Source: a virus. From it: a stretch of 23,179 nt of DNA. A program made the position numbers and the translations under genes. The notes beneath the pieces were generated by a model. The model worked only from the letters and a program-made list of their open reading frames with translations, did not search any database and was not told where the DNA came from. The DNA lies in the IMG/VR virus record IMGVR_UViG_3300004192_000008, positions 1 to 23,179 of that record. One strand, 5' to 3'. Positions 13,650 through 21,239 of this stretch are shown one piece after another (within the stretch, counting starts at the first letter, position 1; each line of letters starts with the position of its first letter).

Positions 13650-14681
13650 ATGGCACGTCAAAAACAAGAATATCCTGCAATTACTCCTGCGCTAACGGAT
13701 GCAGATACACCTGGCCTACCAGCAATGGCAGCAGCACTAAATCAAGAAGTGATCGCAGCACAAGATGCCAACGATAACGCCCAAGCAGTGGCTAAACAAC
13801 TTGGTTATGAAGGTGTAATGACTGTCGGCGCATTAGAAGATGAGATTCGCTTCTATCAGCGCCGTACAGCAGAAGCTTGCTTGGAGCTAGGCAAACGCTT
13901 GCTTATATTAAAAGAATTGTCAGCGCATGGAGAGTTTGCTAAGCGTATTGAATTGCTAGGTTTTTCTAAAAGCTCATCACATCGATTCATGCAAGCAGCT
14001 TTTAAATTTTCCAAAAGTGCCAATTTGGGACTTTTGGCTGAAAAACTCGGAAGCCAATCGAAACTGCTTGAATTAGTCACGATGGACGATGAAGACATTC
14101 AGCAACTAGCCGATGGCGAAACGGTGCGCGGCTTAAGCTTAGATGAAATCGACACCATGACTACATCGCAACTTAAAGCAGCATTGCGCGAGTCAAAATT
14201 AAATTATGACGCACAAGGCAAAGTACTTGAAGAAAAGAACGTAGCAAACGACAAATTAGCCACTGCGCTAAATGCACGTGATAGCCGAGTTAAACAATTA
14301 TCACCTGATGAAGTGGCTAAAGAATTGCGCAGCCAAGCAGTTGTTGATGGCTTTGCAGCCGAGCATGCCATACAACACCAGTTAGGTGCTACGTTTAAAG
14401 CCCTTACCGAGCATTCACTTGATAACGGTGGCGATCATAAACAATTCATGCTTGGCTTAGTCACGCAGATTGAGCTTGAGTTACTTAAAGTGCGTGAAGA
14501 GTTTAACTTGTATGGCGAAATTACCACCGACCAAACGCCAGACTGGATGAAGCCAGACGCAGATGAAGCTTTGTTAAAAGTAGAGGCTGAATGGGATGCA
14601 AAAATGAACTCTCCCGAGTGGGCTAATCACCCAGCTGCAATTGCACACAAGGCGAATAAATCAAAAGTGTCTGTGAACTAA
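13650..14681 (+). CDS. DUF3102-type phage protein, 343 aa
   Basis: Residues ~60-125 contain the DUF3102 landmarks: EIRFYQRRTAEACLELGKRL, LLILKELSAHGEF and LLGFSKSSSHRFMQAA, a KfrA/ParB-like helical DNA-binding arrangement. A predicted coiled coil (~165-215, LKAALRESKLNYDAQGKVLE) follows, then a helical region and a TPDWMKPDADEALLKV tail. Such proteins occur just upstream of the transposase in BcepMu-like phages. The exact role is not known. GGGAGATATAAACA precedes ATG 13650. Confidence 0.75.
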   Translation: MARQKQEYPAITPALTDADTPGLPAMAAALNQEVIAAQDANDNAQAVAKQLGYEGVMTVGALEDEIRFYQRRTAEACLELGKRLLILKELSAHGEFAKRIELLGFSKSSSHRFMQAAFKFSKSANLGLLAEKLGSQSKLLELVTMDDEDIQQLADGETVRGLSLDEIDTMTTSQLKAALRESKLNYDAQGKVLEEKNVANDKLATALNARDSRVKQLSPDEVAKELRSQAVVDGFAAEHAIQHQLGATFKALTEHSLDNGGDHKQFMLGLVTQIELELLKVREEFNLYGEITTDQTPDWMKPDADEALLKVEAEWDAKMNSPEWANHPAAIAHKANKSKVSVN

Positions 14682-14685
14682 TACC

Positions 14686-16434
14686 ATGAGCGCCGCGATG
14701 AACGAACGTTTAGTTGAAATTGCACAGCAAGCTAGGCTGGCACCATTTGGCACTAAAGAAGCGGTTTATACCGCAGCTTGCCAAGAGCTTGGTTTAACAC
14801 GTGCAACTTTATTACGCAAACTTAAAACGGTAGCCTATTCTGCACCGCGTAAGCAACGTGCAGATAAAGGTGAAACTAGCGTTTCTCATACGGATGCTCA
14901 AAAAATTGCCGCTTATATTCAAGCGCATACCCGCCAAAATGGTAAGCAGATTATGACGCTTGAGCATGGCTTAGAGGTATTGCGTAGCAATCGTGAAATT
15001 AATATTGATGGCATAGATGAAGAAACAGGCGAAGTTAGCTTGTTGGCGATATCAACTGTACGCCGCGCTTTGAAAACTTATGGTTTAGATGTTGAAACTT
15101 TAAACGCACCAGCGCCAGCGGTGCAGATGGCAAGCAAACATCCAAACCATTTATGGCAAATTGATGCTTCAATTTGTGTGCTGTATTACCTGCCAAAATC
15201 TGGGTTGCAAGTGATGGAAGAATCAGTGTTTGAAAAGAATAAACCTGAGAACTTTAAAAAAGCCGAATTGGATCGCGTATGGCGCTTTTTAGTAGTGGAC
15301 CATTGCAGCGGTTCTATTTATGTAGAGTATGTATTTGGCGGTGAGAACACAGCCAACCTGATTAGTATTTTCTTAAATGCGATACATCAGCGCGATGGCA
15401 AGCCGTTTTACGGCGTGCCTTTATGCCTGTATATGGATGCTGCCAGCGCCAACAAAAGCTCTACATTCCGCAATTTGTGCCGCAGCTTACAGATAGATTT
15501 AGCCCATCACTTACCCGGTAACTCACGCGCTACTGGTTCAGTTGAAAAGGCGCAGGATATTGTAGAACGTCAGTTTGAATCATGTCTAAAGTCTATTCAT
15601 ATTACTTCGATTGAGCAGTTAAACGAGGTAGCAAGACGCTGGATGGCAAAATTTAATGCTTACGCAATTCATAGCCGCCACCAAATGACGCGCTATGGTG
15701 CTTGGCTAAAAATCAAAGACGCTCAACTACGCATAGCGCCAGCGATTGAGTTGTGCAGAGAGCTGGCACGCAGCGCACCGATTGAGCGCACTGTGAGTAA
15801 TTACCTCACGATTGACTTTAAAGGCGCTGAATACGATGTGAGCCATATCCCTGAAATTCACGTGAATAAAAAGGTTTTAGTTTGCGTTAACCCATACCGC
15901 GCCAACGCTGTGCAAATTGTGCAAGTGGGTGAAGACGGACACGATAAATTCTTTGTGGTTGAGTCAGCTAAAAAAGGTGAGTTTGGCTATTACGAAACCG
16001 CTAATGTATATGGTGAAGGCTACGCCCGCCACGCTGAAACAACCGCAGAAAAACAAAGCAAACAGCTTGATCAGTTAATCACTGGTGAAACTAAAGAAGC
16101 AGACGTTCAAAAAGCCTTACGCAGTAAAAAATTACCATTCGATGGTCGCATTGACGCATTCAAACCGATGGATGACTTTATTGCACCAACCTTTATGCCA
16201 CGCCGTGGCACTGCGCTCAACGTGCCTGATTTAGCAATGCCTGAAATCAAACCACTTTCACTCATTGAAACCAAAATGCGCCTTCGCCCAATATTGGGTT
16301 ATGCCCTTACGGCTGAACAAAACACGATGCTCAAAGAGGCTTACCCAAATGGCGTGATGGAAGACCAATTGATTCAAGTAGTAGAAATGCTAGAGAACAA
16401 AGCTAAAGCGCCAAGATTGGTAGCTGTCGGCTAG
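14686..16434 (+). CDS. DDE transposase, MuA-type (integration and replicative transposition)
   Basis: A protein of 582 residues. It begins with a small HTH region (~20-50, LGLTRATLLRKLKTVA). The RNase-H-like core carries Asp160 (LWQIDAS), Asp251 (LYMDAAS) and Glu287 (TGSVEKAQ). The last two are separated by 35 residues, the DD35E spacing. A Mu-transposase beta-barrel-like part (~365-430, YLTIDFKGAEYDVSHIPEIH) follows, and the C-terminal region should bind the B ATPase. It is shorter than MuA (663 aa), mainly at the N-terminus, so an enhancer-binding domain like MuA's may be absent. ATG 14686 has a poor ribosome site; Met5 is an alternative. It is expected to bind the repeats at 22811-22889. 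Confidence 0.95.
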   Translation: MSAAMNERLVEIAQQARLAPFGTKEAVYTAACQELGLTRATLLRKLKTVAYSAPRKQRADKGETSVSHTDAQKIAAYIQAHTRQNGKQIMTLEHGLEVLRSNREINIDGIDEETGEVSLLAISTVRRALKTYGLDVETLNAPAPAVQMASKHPNHLWQIDASICVLYYLPKSGLQVMEESVFEKNKPENFKKAELDRVWRFLVVDHCSGSIYVEYVFGGENTANLISIFLNAIHQRDGKPFYGVPLCLYMDAASANKSSTFRNLCRSLQIDLAHHLPGNSRATGSVEKAQDIVERQFESCLKSIHITSIEQLNEVARRWMAKFNAYAIHSRHQMTRYGAWLKIKDAQLRIAPAIELCRELARSAPIERTVSNYLTIDFKGAEYDVSHIPEIHVNKKVLVCVNPYRANAVQIVQVGEDGHDKFFVVESAKKGEFGYYETANVYGEGYARHAETTAEKQSKQLDQLITGETKEADVQKALRSKKLPFDGRIDAFKPMDDFIAPTFMPRRGTALNVPDLAMPEIKPLSLIETKMRLRPILGYALTAEQNTMLKEAYPNGVMEDQLIQVVEMLENKAKAPRLVAVG

Positions 16435-16443
16435 AAAGAATTT

Positions 16444-16498
16444 CGCCCAATGTGCGCTAACACATTGGGCGAGGGTTGCACTGCAAAGTGCGTTTTTT
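16444..16498 (+). terminator. Two hairpins with T6 tract between transposase and ATPase genes
   Basis: CGCCCAATGTG-CGCTAA-CACATTGGGCG (16444-16471) is a perfect 11-bp stem. It is followed by GCACT-GCAA-AGTGC (16478-16491), then G and T6 (16493-16498), an intrinsic-terminator layout. Termination here would reduce B relative to A, or act as an attenuator within the early operon. Confidence 0.7.
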
Positions 16499-16519
16499 AA
16501 ACAAGCGAGGTAAGTATAA

Positions 16520-16579
16520 ATGAAAAATTTAACGAGCACAAAACTCGGAGGCGAATATGTCAGCGCTTCTTCAATTTAA
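16520..16579 (+). CDS. Leader ORF (19 aa) overlapping the B-type ATPase start
   Basis: ATG 16520 has a GAGG 9 nt upstream (16507-16510) and encodes MKNLTSTKLGGEYVSASSI before TAA at 16577-16579. The frame runs over the Shine-Dalgarno (16546-16551) and start codon (16557) of the ATPase gene. It may control ATPase translation by coupling or occlusion, as upstream frames do in antisense-controlled phage operons. Its translation is not proven. Confidence 0.45.
   Translation: MKNLTSTKLGGEYVSASSI
16542..16551 (+). promoter_or_regulatory. ATPase gene Shine-Dalgarno, complementary to downstream RNA element
   Basis: AACTCGGAGG includes the ribosome site (CGGAGG, 5 nt from ATG 16557). It is the exact reverse complement of 20437-20446, the loop region of the structured RNA between gam and the HU gene. 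This is a candidate antisense target. Confidence 0.5.
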
Positions 16580-17783
16580 TGCAGCGGGATACGCCTATAT
16601 GCCAATCAAACTAAAAGCAATCTTAATGCGCTATGGCATTAAACAAAACGACTGGTGCAAGGCAGTGATTCAAAGTAGTGGCATGTCATTAAGCCTTAGT
16701 GCTGGTGCGCAAGTCATTAACTGGGATACATGGCCTAAAGCTACACCAAAGGCATCTATTGTCGCTCAAACAGAAACCTACTTGCGCAGTGTTGGCGTGC
16801 CTGAAGCTGAAATTTCACTGGCTTGGAATGTAGATGAAACAGACGGCCTACGCAATGGACACCCCGCAGGTGTTCATGTAGGCCAATACCCACGCGCAGT
16901 AATAGAAATTGACCCAATTGGAGAACCTGAAATGCTTTCACCCAACGCAAAAAAACATTTTTCAATATTTCGCGATCCATTTAAAGATGAAGTGAACTCT
17001 GCAGATGATGTTTACACAAGTCCTGACATTCGCTACATCCGTGAGGCAATGTTTACCACTGCAAAACATGGTGGCTTGCTTGCAGTAGTTGGTGAATCTG
17101 GTGGTGGTAAAAGTGTATTACGCCGCGATTTAATCGAACGAATTAATCGCGATAAAGAGCAGATTGTGATTATTTTCCCAAGAACGATTGATAAGTCAAA
17201 TTTGAATGCGGGCAGTATTTGTGAGGCGATTATAAAAGATTTGCAGCCTGAATCTAAGCTCCCACAAAGTTTAGAAAGCAAAGCACGTATCGTTGAAAAA
17301 ATACTTAAGGCAAGTGCTGAAGTCGGCACTAAGCATGTATTAGTTATTGAAGAGGCTCACGACATTACCATTCAATGCATGAAGTATTTAAAACGTTTTT
17401 GGGAGCTAGAAGATGGCTTTAAAAAACTGCTCTCAATCGTGCTAATTGGTCAGCCTGAATTAATGGATAAGTTAAATGAGGCAAAAAATCCTAATGCGCG
17501 TGAATTCATTCGTCGCTGTGAAGTTGCACAGCTGGTGCCACTGGATCGTAACCTTGAAGATTACCTAGATTTCAAGTTTGGCCGAATCGGCGTTGACCTA
17601 AATAAAGTGTTTGAAAATAATGCTTTTGAGGCCATTCGTAGACGCCTAACAAAGAGTGAAAACGGCCGTGTGATCTCACACCTAAACCCATTGATGGTGA
17701 ATAACTTAGTCACTAAAGCACTCAATCTTTGCGCTGAAATTGGTGAAGACAAACTCAGTGCTGAAGTCATTAGTAAACTTTAG
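16557..17783 (+). CDS. AAA+ target-selection ATPase, MuB-type
   Basis: A protein of 408 residues. An N-terminal HTH-like part (~17-62, KLKAILMRYGIKQNDWCKAV) leads to a FSIFRDPFKDEV segment as in ExeA-type AAA ATPases. Walker A is GESGGGKS (179-186) and Walker B is VLVIEEAH (261-268), followed by LLSIVLIGQPELMDKL and an arginine-rich FIRRCEV element. In transposition this ATPase coats target DNA, attracts the transposase-DNA complex and gives target immunity. At 408 aa it is larger than MuB (312 aa). It is separated from the transposase by the terminator-like hairpins and leader ORF, so its expression is probably controlled separately. Confidence 0.92.
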   Translation: MSALLQFNAAGYAYMPIKLKAILMRYGIKQNDWCKAVIQSSGMSLSLSAGAQVINWDTWPKATPKASIVAQTETYLRSVGVPEAEISLAWNVDETDGLRNGHPAGVHVGQYPRAVIEIDPIGEPEMLSPNAKKHFSIFRDPFKDEVNSADDVYTSPDIRYIREAMFTTAKHGGLLAVVGESGGGKSVLRRDLIERINRDKEQIVIIFPRTIDKSNLNAGSICEAIIKDLQPESKLPQSLESKARIVEKILKASAEVGTKHVLVIEEAHDITIQCMKYLKRFWELEDGFKKLLSIVLIGQPELMDKLNEAKNPNAREFIRRCEVAQLVPLDRNLEDYLDFKFGRIGVDLNKVFENNAFEAIRRRLTKSENGRVISHLNPLMVNNLVTKALNLCAEIGEDKLSAEVISKL

Positions 17784-17792
17784 GAGTAGATC

Positions 17793-17987
17793 ATGAAAAC
17801 ATTTTCAGTATGCCTTTTGTTAGCAGTTATTGGATTAAATGAATACCTGTCTTATGCGCTCTCAACTAAATATAAAGCTGAGGCAGAAGCAAGATTGATT
17901 GCCTTTAAACACCAGCCTCATAAATGTGAGTTCACATTAGATAACGTCACTCACGAATACCCTAATTGCAAAATATTGGAGAACTAG
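17793..17987 (+). CDS. Small exported or membrane-anchored protein, 64 aa
   Basis: Residues 1-23 (MKTFSVCLLLAVIGLNEYLS) form a signal peptide or single anchor. The remainder is polar with two Cys residues (KCEFTL and PNCKIL) that could pair in the periplasm. TAGGAGTAGATC precedes the start, nine bases after the ATPase gene. No family is recognised. Confidence 0.65.
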   Translation: MKTFSVCLLLAVIGLNEYLSYALSTKYKAEAEARLIAFKHQPHKCEFTLDNVTHEYPNCKILEN

Positions 17988-17989
17988 CC

Positions 17990-18193
17990 ATGACACGCAA
18001 CGATAAAACTTGGGCGCAAGTAAATCGCAAAACACCGGTGCTAGGCAATAAGCCAAATGAGACAAGATACTCGTTTCCACCAATCACTTACTTAAACAAG
18101 CAAAACAATGTGCTGCGTTTTTGTAAAGCTGTACACATATATTTAACAACCTTTTACAGCTGGAAAAATAGCTGGCATGCGGCTGCGAGATAG
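17990..18193 (+). CDS. Unknown small basic protein, 67 aa
   Basis: ATG 17990 follows TTGGAGAACTAGCC; the upstream gene's stop lies two bases before. The product begins MTRNDKTWAQVNRKTPVLGN and has an aromatic middle (RFCKAVHIYLTTFYSWKNSW). No domain is recognised. It belongs to the run of closely spaced small early genes between the ATPase gene and gam. Confidence 0.55.
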   Translation: MTRNDKTWAQVNRKTPVLGNKPNETRYSFPPITYLNKQNNVLRFCKAVHIYLTTFYSWKNSWHAAAR

Positions 18194-18195
18194 TC

Positions 18196-18564
18196 ATGAC
18201 AACTAATAAAAAAGAACAGCCAAAATTAACTGTATTGGACACTGTAAATAACTACTTTTACATGCACCAAGAGCAAGCGATCAAGGCTTCTGATTTGAAA
18301 TCATTAATGCTTGAAATTGGCTCACCAGTGAAATCGGCAGTGCAACAAATTGGCTTGCTAGTTAAGCGTGGCGATGCGGTTTGTGTTAGACCAGGTGGCG
18401 GTCAACGTGCATCAACTTACAAAGCAACGCCAAGCATTAAATTCATTACGGAATCAAAACGCACTCGTGTATTTGAAAGAAGAGTGGGCTTGATGGATGA
18501 CTTTAAAACACCTGAAGGCGTATTGATGCTGCAAAACATTGTGATGAAAGTGCAGCATGTTTAA
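18196..18564 (+). CDS. Unknown early protein, 122 aa, possible winged helix
   Basis: The central part (LTVLDTVNNYFYMHQEQAIK, then SDLKSLMLEIGSPVKSAVQQ, IGLLVKRGDAVCVRPGGG and STYKATPS) has the helix-helix-helix-wing order of a small winged-helix DNA-binding protein. The C-terminal 40 residues are basic. The gene begins two bases after the previous stop and overlaps the next small gene by eight bases. The function is not recognised. Confidence 0.65.
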   Translation: MTTNKKEQPKLTVLDTVNNYFYMHQEQAIKASDLKSLMLEIGSPVKSAVQQIGLLVKRGDAVCVRPGGGQRASTYKATPSIKFITESKRTRVFERRVGLMDDFKTPEGVLMLQNIVMKVQHV

Positions 18565-18700
18565 AACTACTCATACAGCCAAAGCACGGCTCACACGTTC
18601 AAAGCTAGAGAGCATGCGTAAAGCTAACTTGCTGCTAGATAGAACTGCTAACTCTAGCTTTATGTGGCGCAAGCACTTTGCAAAGGCTGAAATGCTATGA
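18557..18700 (+). CDS. Unknown small basic protein, 47 aa
   Basis: ATG 18557 lies inside the end of the previous gene, and its TGA (18698-18700) overlaps the next start as ATGA, which supports a real, coupled gene filling an otherwise empty 130-base gap. The product is strongly basic (KARLTRSKLESMRKANLLL, then WRKHFAKAEML) and predicted helical. No family is recognised. Confidence 0.6.
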   Translation: MFKTTHTAKARLTRSKLESMRKANLLLDRTANSSFMWRKHFAKAEML

Positions 18701-19287
18701 AGCTCACTTGCCCAAACTGCTACGAAACAATAAGCCTAGCCGCTTTAATTGAGCATGATGCTGCACGTGAGGCTATCAAGCTAGCACTTGAGTTTCCTGC
18801 GCCTTTGGGCAAGCAGCTTATGCAATATGCCAGCCTGTTTAAACCAGCACAGCGTGCGCTCAGTATGGATAGGTTCAGCAGCATATTGAATGAATTGCTA
18901 CCAATGATTCAAGCGGCACAAATTGAACGTGGTGGCAGAGCATGGCCAGCACCGCAAGCATATTGGCAACAAGGTTTTGAAAGCATGTGGTTAGGCCGTG
19001 ACAAGCTCACATTGCCACTGAAAAGCCACGGTTATTTATTGGAAATAATTTCAGGCTTTGCCAATAAAGCCGAAGGCCAGCAAGAGCGTAAAAGTGAGCA
19101 AGGTCGCAAGTATGGTGAAGTGATGACTGGTGGTTACATTACACAGGCAGCAAAAGCAGCACATGGTGTTGTTGATCACGTGACTGAGCCTACCAAGGTG
19201 ATCGGTAATAAGGTTGCCAAAGGTGAAGCTAAAGTGAATCTACGTGACACATTAAACAAGATGACTGGAAAAAATCATGCTGAGTAA
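18697..19287 (+). CDS. Unknown early protein, 196 aa
   Basis: Begins MKLTCPNCYETISLAALIEH with one CxxC pair, a possible half metal site. The middle is helical and contains RGGRAWPAPQAYWQQGFESM and LPLKSHGYLLEIISGFANKA. The last third is Lys-rich. Proteins of this build are frequent in the early operons of transposable phages but have no assigned function that I know of. It starts in a 4-base overlap with the 47-residue gene and overlaps the next gene by 11 bases. Confidence 0.65.
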   Translation: MKLTCPNCYETISLAALIEHDAAREAIKLALEFPAPLGKQLMQYASLFKPAQRALSMDRFSSILNELLPMIQAAQIERGGRAWPAPQAYWQQGFESMWLGRDKLTLPLKSHGYLLEIISGFANKAEGQQERKSEQGRKYGEVMTGGYITQAAKAAHGVVDHVTEPTKVIGNKVAKGEAKVNLRDTLNKMTGKNHAE

Positions 19288-19588
19288 ATTTATCACAGTG
19301 ATGCAAAACCATATAGGTCGTGACTTAGGAATCAGAGGTGAAGATTTAGCGGATGCTTTAAACACAACAACTCGTGAATTACGCACCTTAACCGACTTAG
19401 TGATAGATGAAGGCATTTTACTCTGCAGCCATCCAAGCTATGGCTACTGGATAGCACTCAATGCAGAAGAGCTAGAAGCCACTTGTCAGTTTCACCGTAG
19501 CCGTGCGCTTCATGAATTGGCTAAAGAAGCAAAACTCAGAAAAATTGGACTGGCTGATCTACTTGGCCAGTTGCATTTAAGGACTTAA
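19277..19588 (+). CDS. Winged-helix-like early protein, 103 aa
   Basis: The segments GRDLGIRGEDLADALNTTTR, ELRTLTDLVIDEGILLCSHP and SYGYWIALNAEELEAT give a clear winged-helix order ending in a wing with Tyr-Trp. The C-terminal helix holds HRSRALHELAKEAKLRK. It is probably a DNA-binding protein of the early operon. The start lies in the end of the previous gene, so expression is likely coupled. Confidence 0.65.
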   Translation: MLSKFITVMQNHIGRDLGIRGEDLADALNTTTRELRTLTDLVIDEGILLCSHPSYGYWIALNAEELEATCQFHRSRALHELAKEAKLRKIGLADLLGQLHLRT

Positions 19589-19590
19589 TT

Positions 19591-19845
19591 ATGACTTTAT
19601 CAGATCAAATGGAAGATATAGAAAATAGCGTTATTGCAGCTAGAGAATGTGGCGATAACATCGAAAAAATGATGGGGCTGATGGCAGATACAACTGACGA
19701 AGCTAAATTAATTTTTTGGCAAATATTTTTAGCAGAGGCAGCGGCTACTGCTGTTAAACAAATAAGCCCACAAACAACTTTTATTATTTTAAATAGCTTG
19801 ATTTCAGCCATACAAGAAAAAGAAATCAATACCAAATTTCACTAG
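19591..19845 (+). CDS. Unknown acidic small protein, 84 aa
   Basis: The segments MTLSDQMEDIENSVIAAREC, GDNIEKMMGLMADTTDEAKL and AEAAATAVKQISPQTTFIIL suggest an acidic, all-helical protein. AAGGAC lies nine bases before ATG 19591, and eight bases separate it from gam. No family is recognised. Confidence 0.6.
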   Translation: MTLSDQMEDIENSVIAARECGDNIEKMMGLMADTTDEAKLIFWQIFLAEAAATAVKQISPQTTFIILNSLISAIQEKEINTKFH

Positions 19846-19853
19846 GAGAAATC

Positions 19854-20375
19854 ATGACACCACTTATTAATATAGAACAAAAAGCCAAGCACTTTAGTAA
19901 GCGCCGTGCAGTTTTAGTACAACGAGTAATGATACTTAACGCTGCAATTGATCAGTTAAAACGCAAGCACTTGGCTGACATTAAAGAATCAGTAAATGAA
20001 ACATCTGAGGCACTAGCAGAGCTTAATTCTCTATTAGAAAAATCACCCAACCTATTTGTGAAACCTCGCACCATTGTTTTTCACGGCATAAAAGTTGGTT
20101 TCCAAAAGCAAAAAGGCAAGATTGAAATTAAAGATGAAGCCAAGACTATTTTACTCATCAGAAAACAGTTACCTGAACAGGCTGATTTATTAATCTCAAC
20201 CAAAGAATCTGTAAGCAAAGATGCACTGGCTAATGTAGCTGTGGCAGAACTAAAACGCATTGGTTGCAATGTGATTGCTGACACTGATGTAGTCGTCATC
20301 AAACCTACAGATAGTGAAGTAGATAAATTAGTAACTGCACTATTAAAAGAAGTGACTGAAGAAGTAACAAATTAA
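19854..20375 (+). CDS. gam: Gam-like host-nuclease inhibitor / DNA-end-binding protein
   Basis: A protein of 173 residues. The N-terminal coiled coil (~10-60) is followed by KPRTIVFHGIKVGFQKQKGK, the recognisable Gam block, then KTILLIRKQLPEQADLLIST and a KESVSKDALANVAVAELKRI segment with a closing GCNVIADTDVVVIKP. Mu Gam is a Ku-like protein that coats linear DNA ends and protects them from RecBCD. Length and order of elements agree with the family. AGGAGAAATC precedes the start. The RNA element at 20381-20470 follows directly. Confidence 0.9.
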   Translation: MTPLINIEQKAKHFSKRRAVLVQRVMILNAAIDQLKRKHLADIKESVNETSEALAELNSLLEKSPNLFVKPRTIVFHGIKVGFQKQKGKIEIKDEAKTILLIRKQLPEQADLLISTKESVSKDALANVAVAELKRIGCNVIADTDVVVIKPTDSEVDKLVTALLKEVTEEVTN

Positions 20376-20380
20376 TCGTT

Positions 20381-20470
20381 GACTACCCAAGCTGTGAGTG
20401 GGGCTAATAACCGCAGCAGACTGTGATGGTGTTACTCCTCCGAGTTACCCTTTCCACCAGGCGCAGTCGA
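20381..20470 (+). ncRNA. Two-hairpin structured RNA, C4-antisense-like candidate
   Basis: Hairpin 1 pairs GCTGTG (20391-20396) with CGCAGC (20412-20417) around AGTGGGGCTAATAAC. Hairpin 2 pairs GACTGTG (20419-20425) with CGCAGTC (20462-20468), then TGGTG (20427-20431) with CACCA (20455-20459), topped by ACTC-CTCC-GAGT (20434-20445). Base composition is GC-richer than the surroundings. The compact double-hairpin resembles C4 antisense RNAs of P1/P7 and CI RNA of P4. Those act by pairing over about 9-10 nt with a ribosome site. Here CCTCCGAGTT (20437-20446) is complementary to the ATPase ribosome site at 16542-16551. It lies in a read-through position between gam and the HU gene, so processing from the early transcript is likely. 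Confidence 0.55.
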
Positions 20471-20505
20471 TTTACCTTTTTTATACTTATATATAGGAGC
20501 TTCAA

Positions 20506-20787
20506 ATGAATCAAGCAGACTTAGTAGCAGCAATCGCAACAAGCAATAATCACCAAGGTGTTTCAAAAACTTCAATTAAATTTGTATTAGATCAATTAGG
20601 TGAGGTTACTCAAAAAACTTTAAAAGCTGGCGGCGATATCGCTTTACCAGGCATTGGTAAATTCTCAGTAAAAAACCGTGCAGCACGTATTGGTAAAAAT
20701 CCACGCACTGGTGAAGAGCTTCAAATTGCAGCAAAAGTGGTACCGCATTTTAGTGCTGCTAAAGCGCTTAAGGATGCAGTAGTTTAA
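20506..20787 (+). CDS. HU-like histone-like DNA-binding protein
   Basis: A protein of 93 residues, HU/IHF size. Helical N-terminal half (MNQADLVAAIATSNNHQGVS); the arm region GKFSVKNRAARIGKNPRTGE (51-70) contains the DNA-intercalating Pro66, and the C-terminal AAKVVPHFSAAKALKD is characteristic. HU and IHF bend DNA during Mu transposition and enhancer binding, so a phage-coded copy next to gam suggests supply of its own architectural factor. TATAGGAGC precedes the start. A hairpin at 20805-20828 follows. Confidence 0.93.
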   Translation: MNQADLVAAIATSNNHQGVSKTSIKFVLDQLGEVTQKTLKAGGDIALPGIGKFSVKNRAARIGKNPRTGEELQIAAKVVPHFSAAKALKDAVV

Positions 20788-20804
20788 GACTGAAACTCTC
20801 ATTT

Positions 20805-20828
20805 ATAGCCCGTTAACAAATGGGCTAT
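20805..20828 (+). terminator. Hairpin after the HU-like gene
   Basis: ATAGCCCGTT-AACA-AATGGGCTAT forms a 10-bp stem with one G-U pair, 18 bases after the HU stop. No T tract follows directly, so termination is uncertain. It may instead stabilise the upstream RNA. A 150-base non-coding gap to the next gene suggests a unit boundary. Confidence 0.45.
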
Positions 20829-20936
20829 GGAAGATGGTTTTAATCAGGAATCTAAAGTGGGAATTTTGTTATTTTTAGTTTTTTTATGGGCAATTTTTGA
20901 AGGGCACCCTTGGGTTGCTCTCTTCATTTTTATTGG

Positions 20937-21239
20937 ATGTATCAATTGAAAATACTTCACTTAACTTTAGATAAGTATTGGTTTGACATGATAGCCAGTG
21001 GCGAAAAAACTGAAGAGTATCGCGAAATTAAACCGCATTGGATTAAACGATTACACATCAGAAAATACGACGTTATCAGCTTTAGAAATGGTTATAAAAA
21101 AGATTCTCCAAAAATGACAATAGAACTTCTAGGAATACGTTCTGGAGCTGGCCTAACACACTGGGGCGCTCCTAGTAACTCTGATGTATATATTTTGCAA
21201 CTTGGCAAAATATTAACCAACAACAAGGAATTGCTATGA
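20937..21239 (+). CDS. ASCH-domain protein, 100 aa
   Basis: The run LKILHLTLDKYWFDMIASGE, then KTEEYREIKPHWIKR, YDVISFRNGY and a late WGAP motif with VYILQLGKI match phage ASCH-domain proteins, a PUA-like beta-barrel thought to bind RNA or modified nucleotides. The exact ligand is not known. ATG 20937 is taken as start; TTG 20946, eight bases after a GGA, could be used instead. It overlaps the next gene in ATGA. It could affect translation or counter host defences, but no evidence for either is in the sequence. Confidence 0.8.
   Translation: MYQLKILHLTLDKYWFDMIASGEKTEEYREIKPHWIKRLHIRKYDVISFRNGYKKDSPKMTIELLGIRSGAGLTHWGAPSNSDVYILQLGKILTNNKELL

Noticed and set aside
16444-16498. Second antisense pairing between hairpin-1 loop (20397-20411) and the A/B junction
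   Set aside because: Only about four consecutive pairs with interruptions could be found; not above chance.
20419-20482. Intrinsic terminator made of hairpin 2 and the T6 at 20477-20482
   Set aside because: Eight bases separate the stem from the T run, and the second hairpin at 20391-20417 and the internal pairings are not needed for a terminator. It remains possible as an attenuator for the HU gene.
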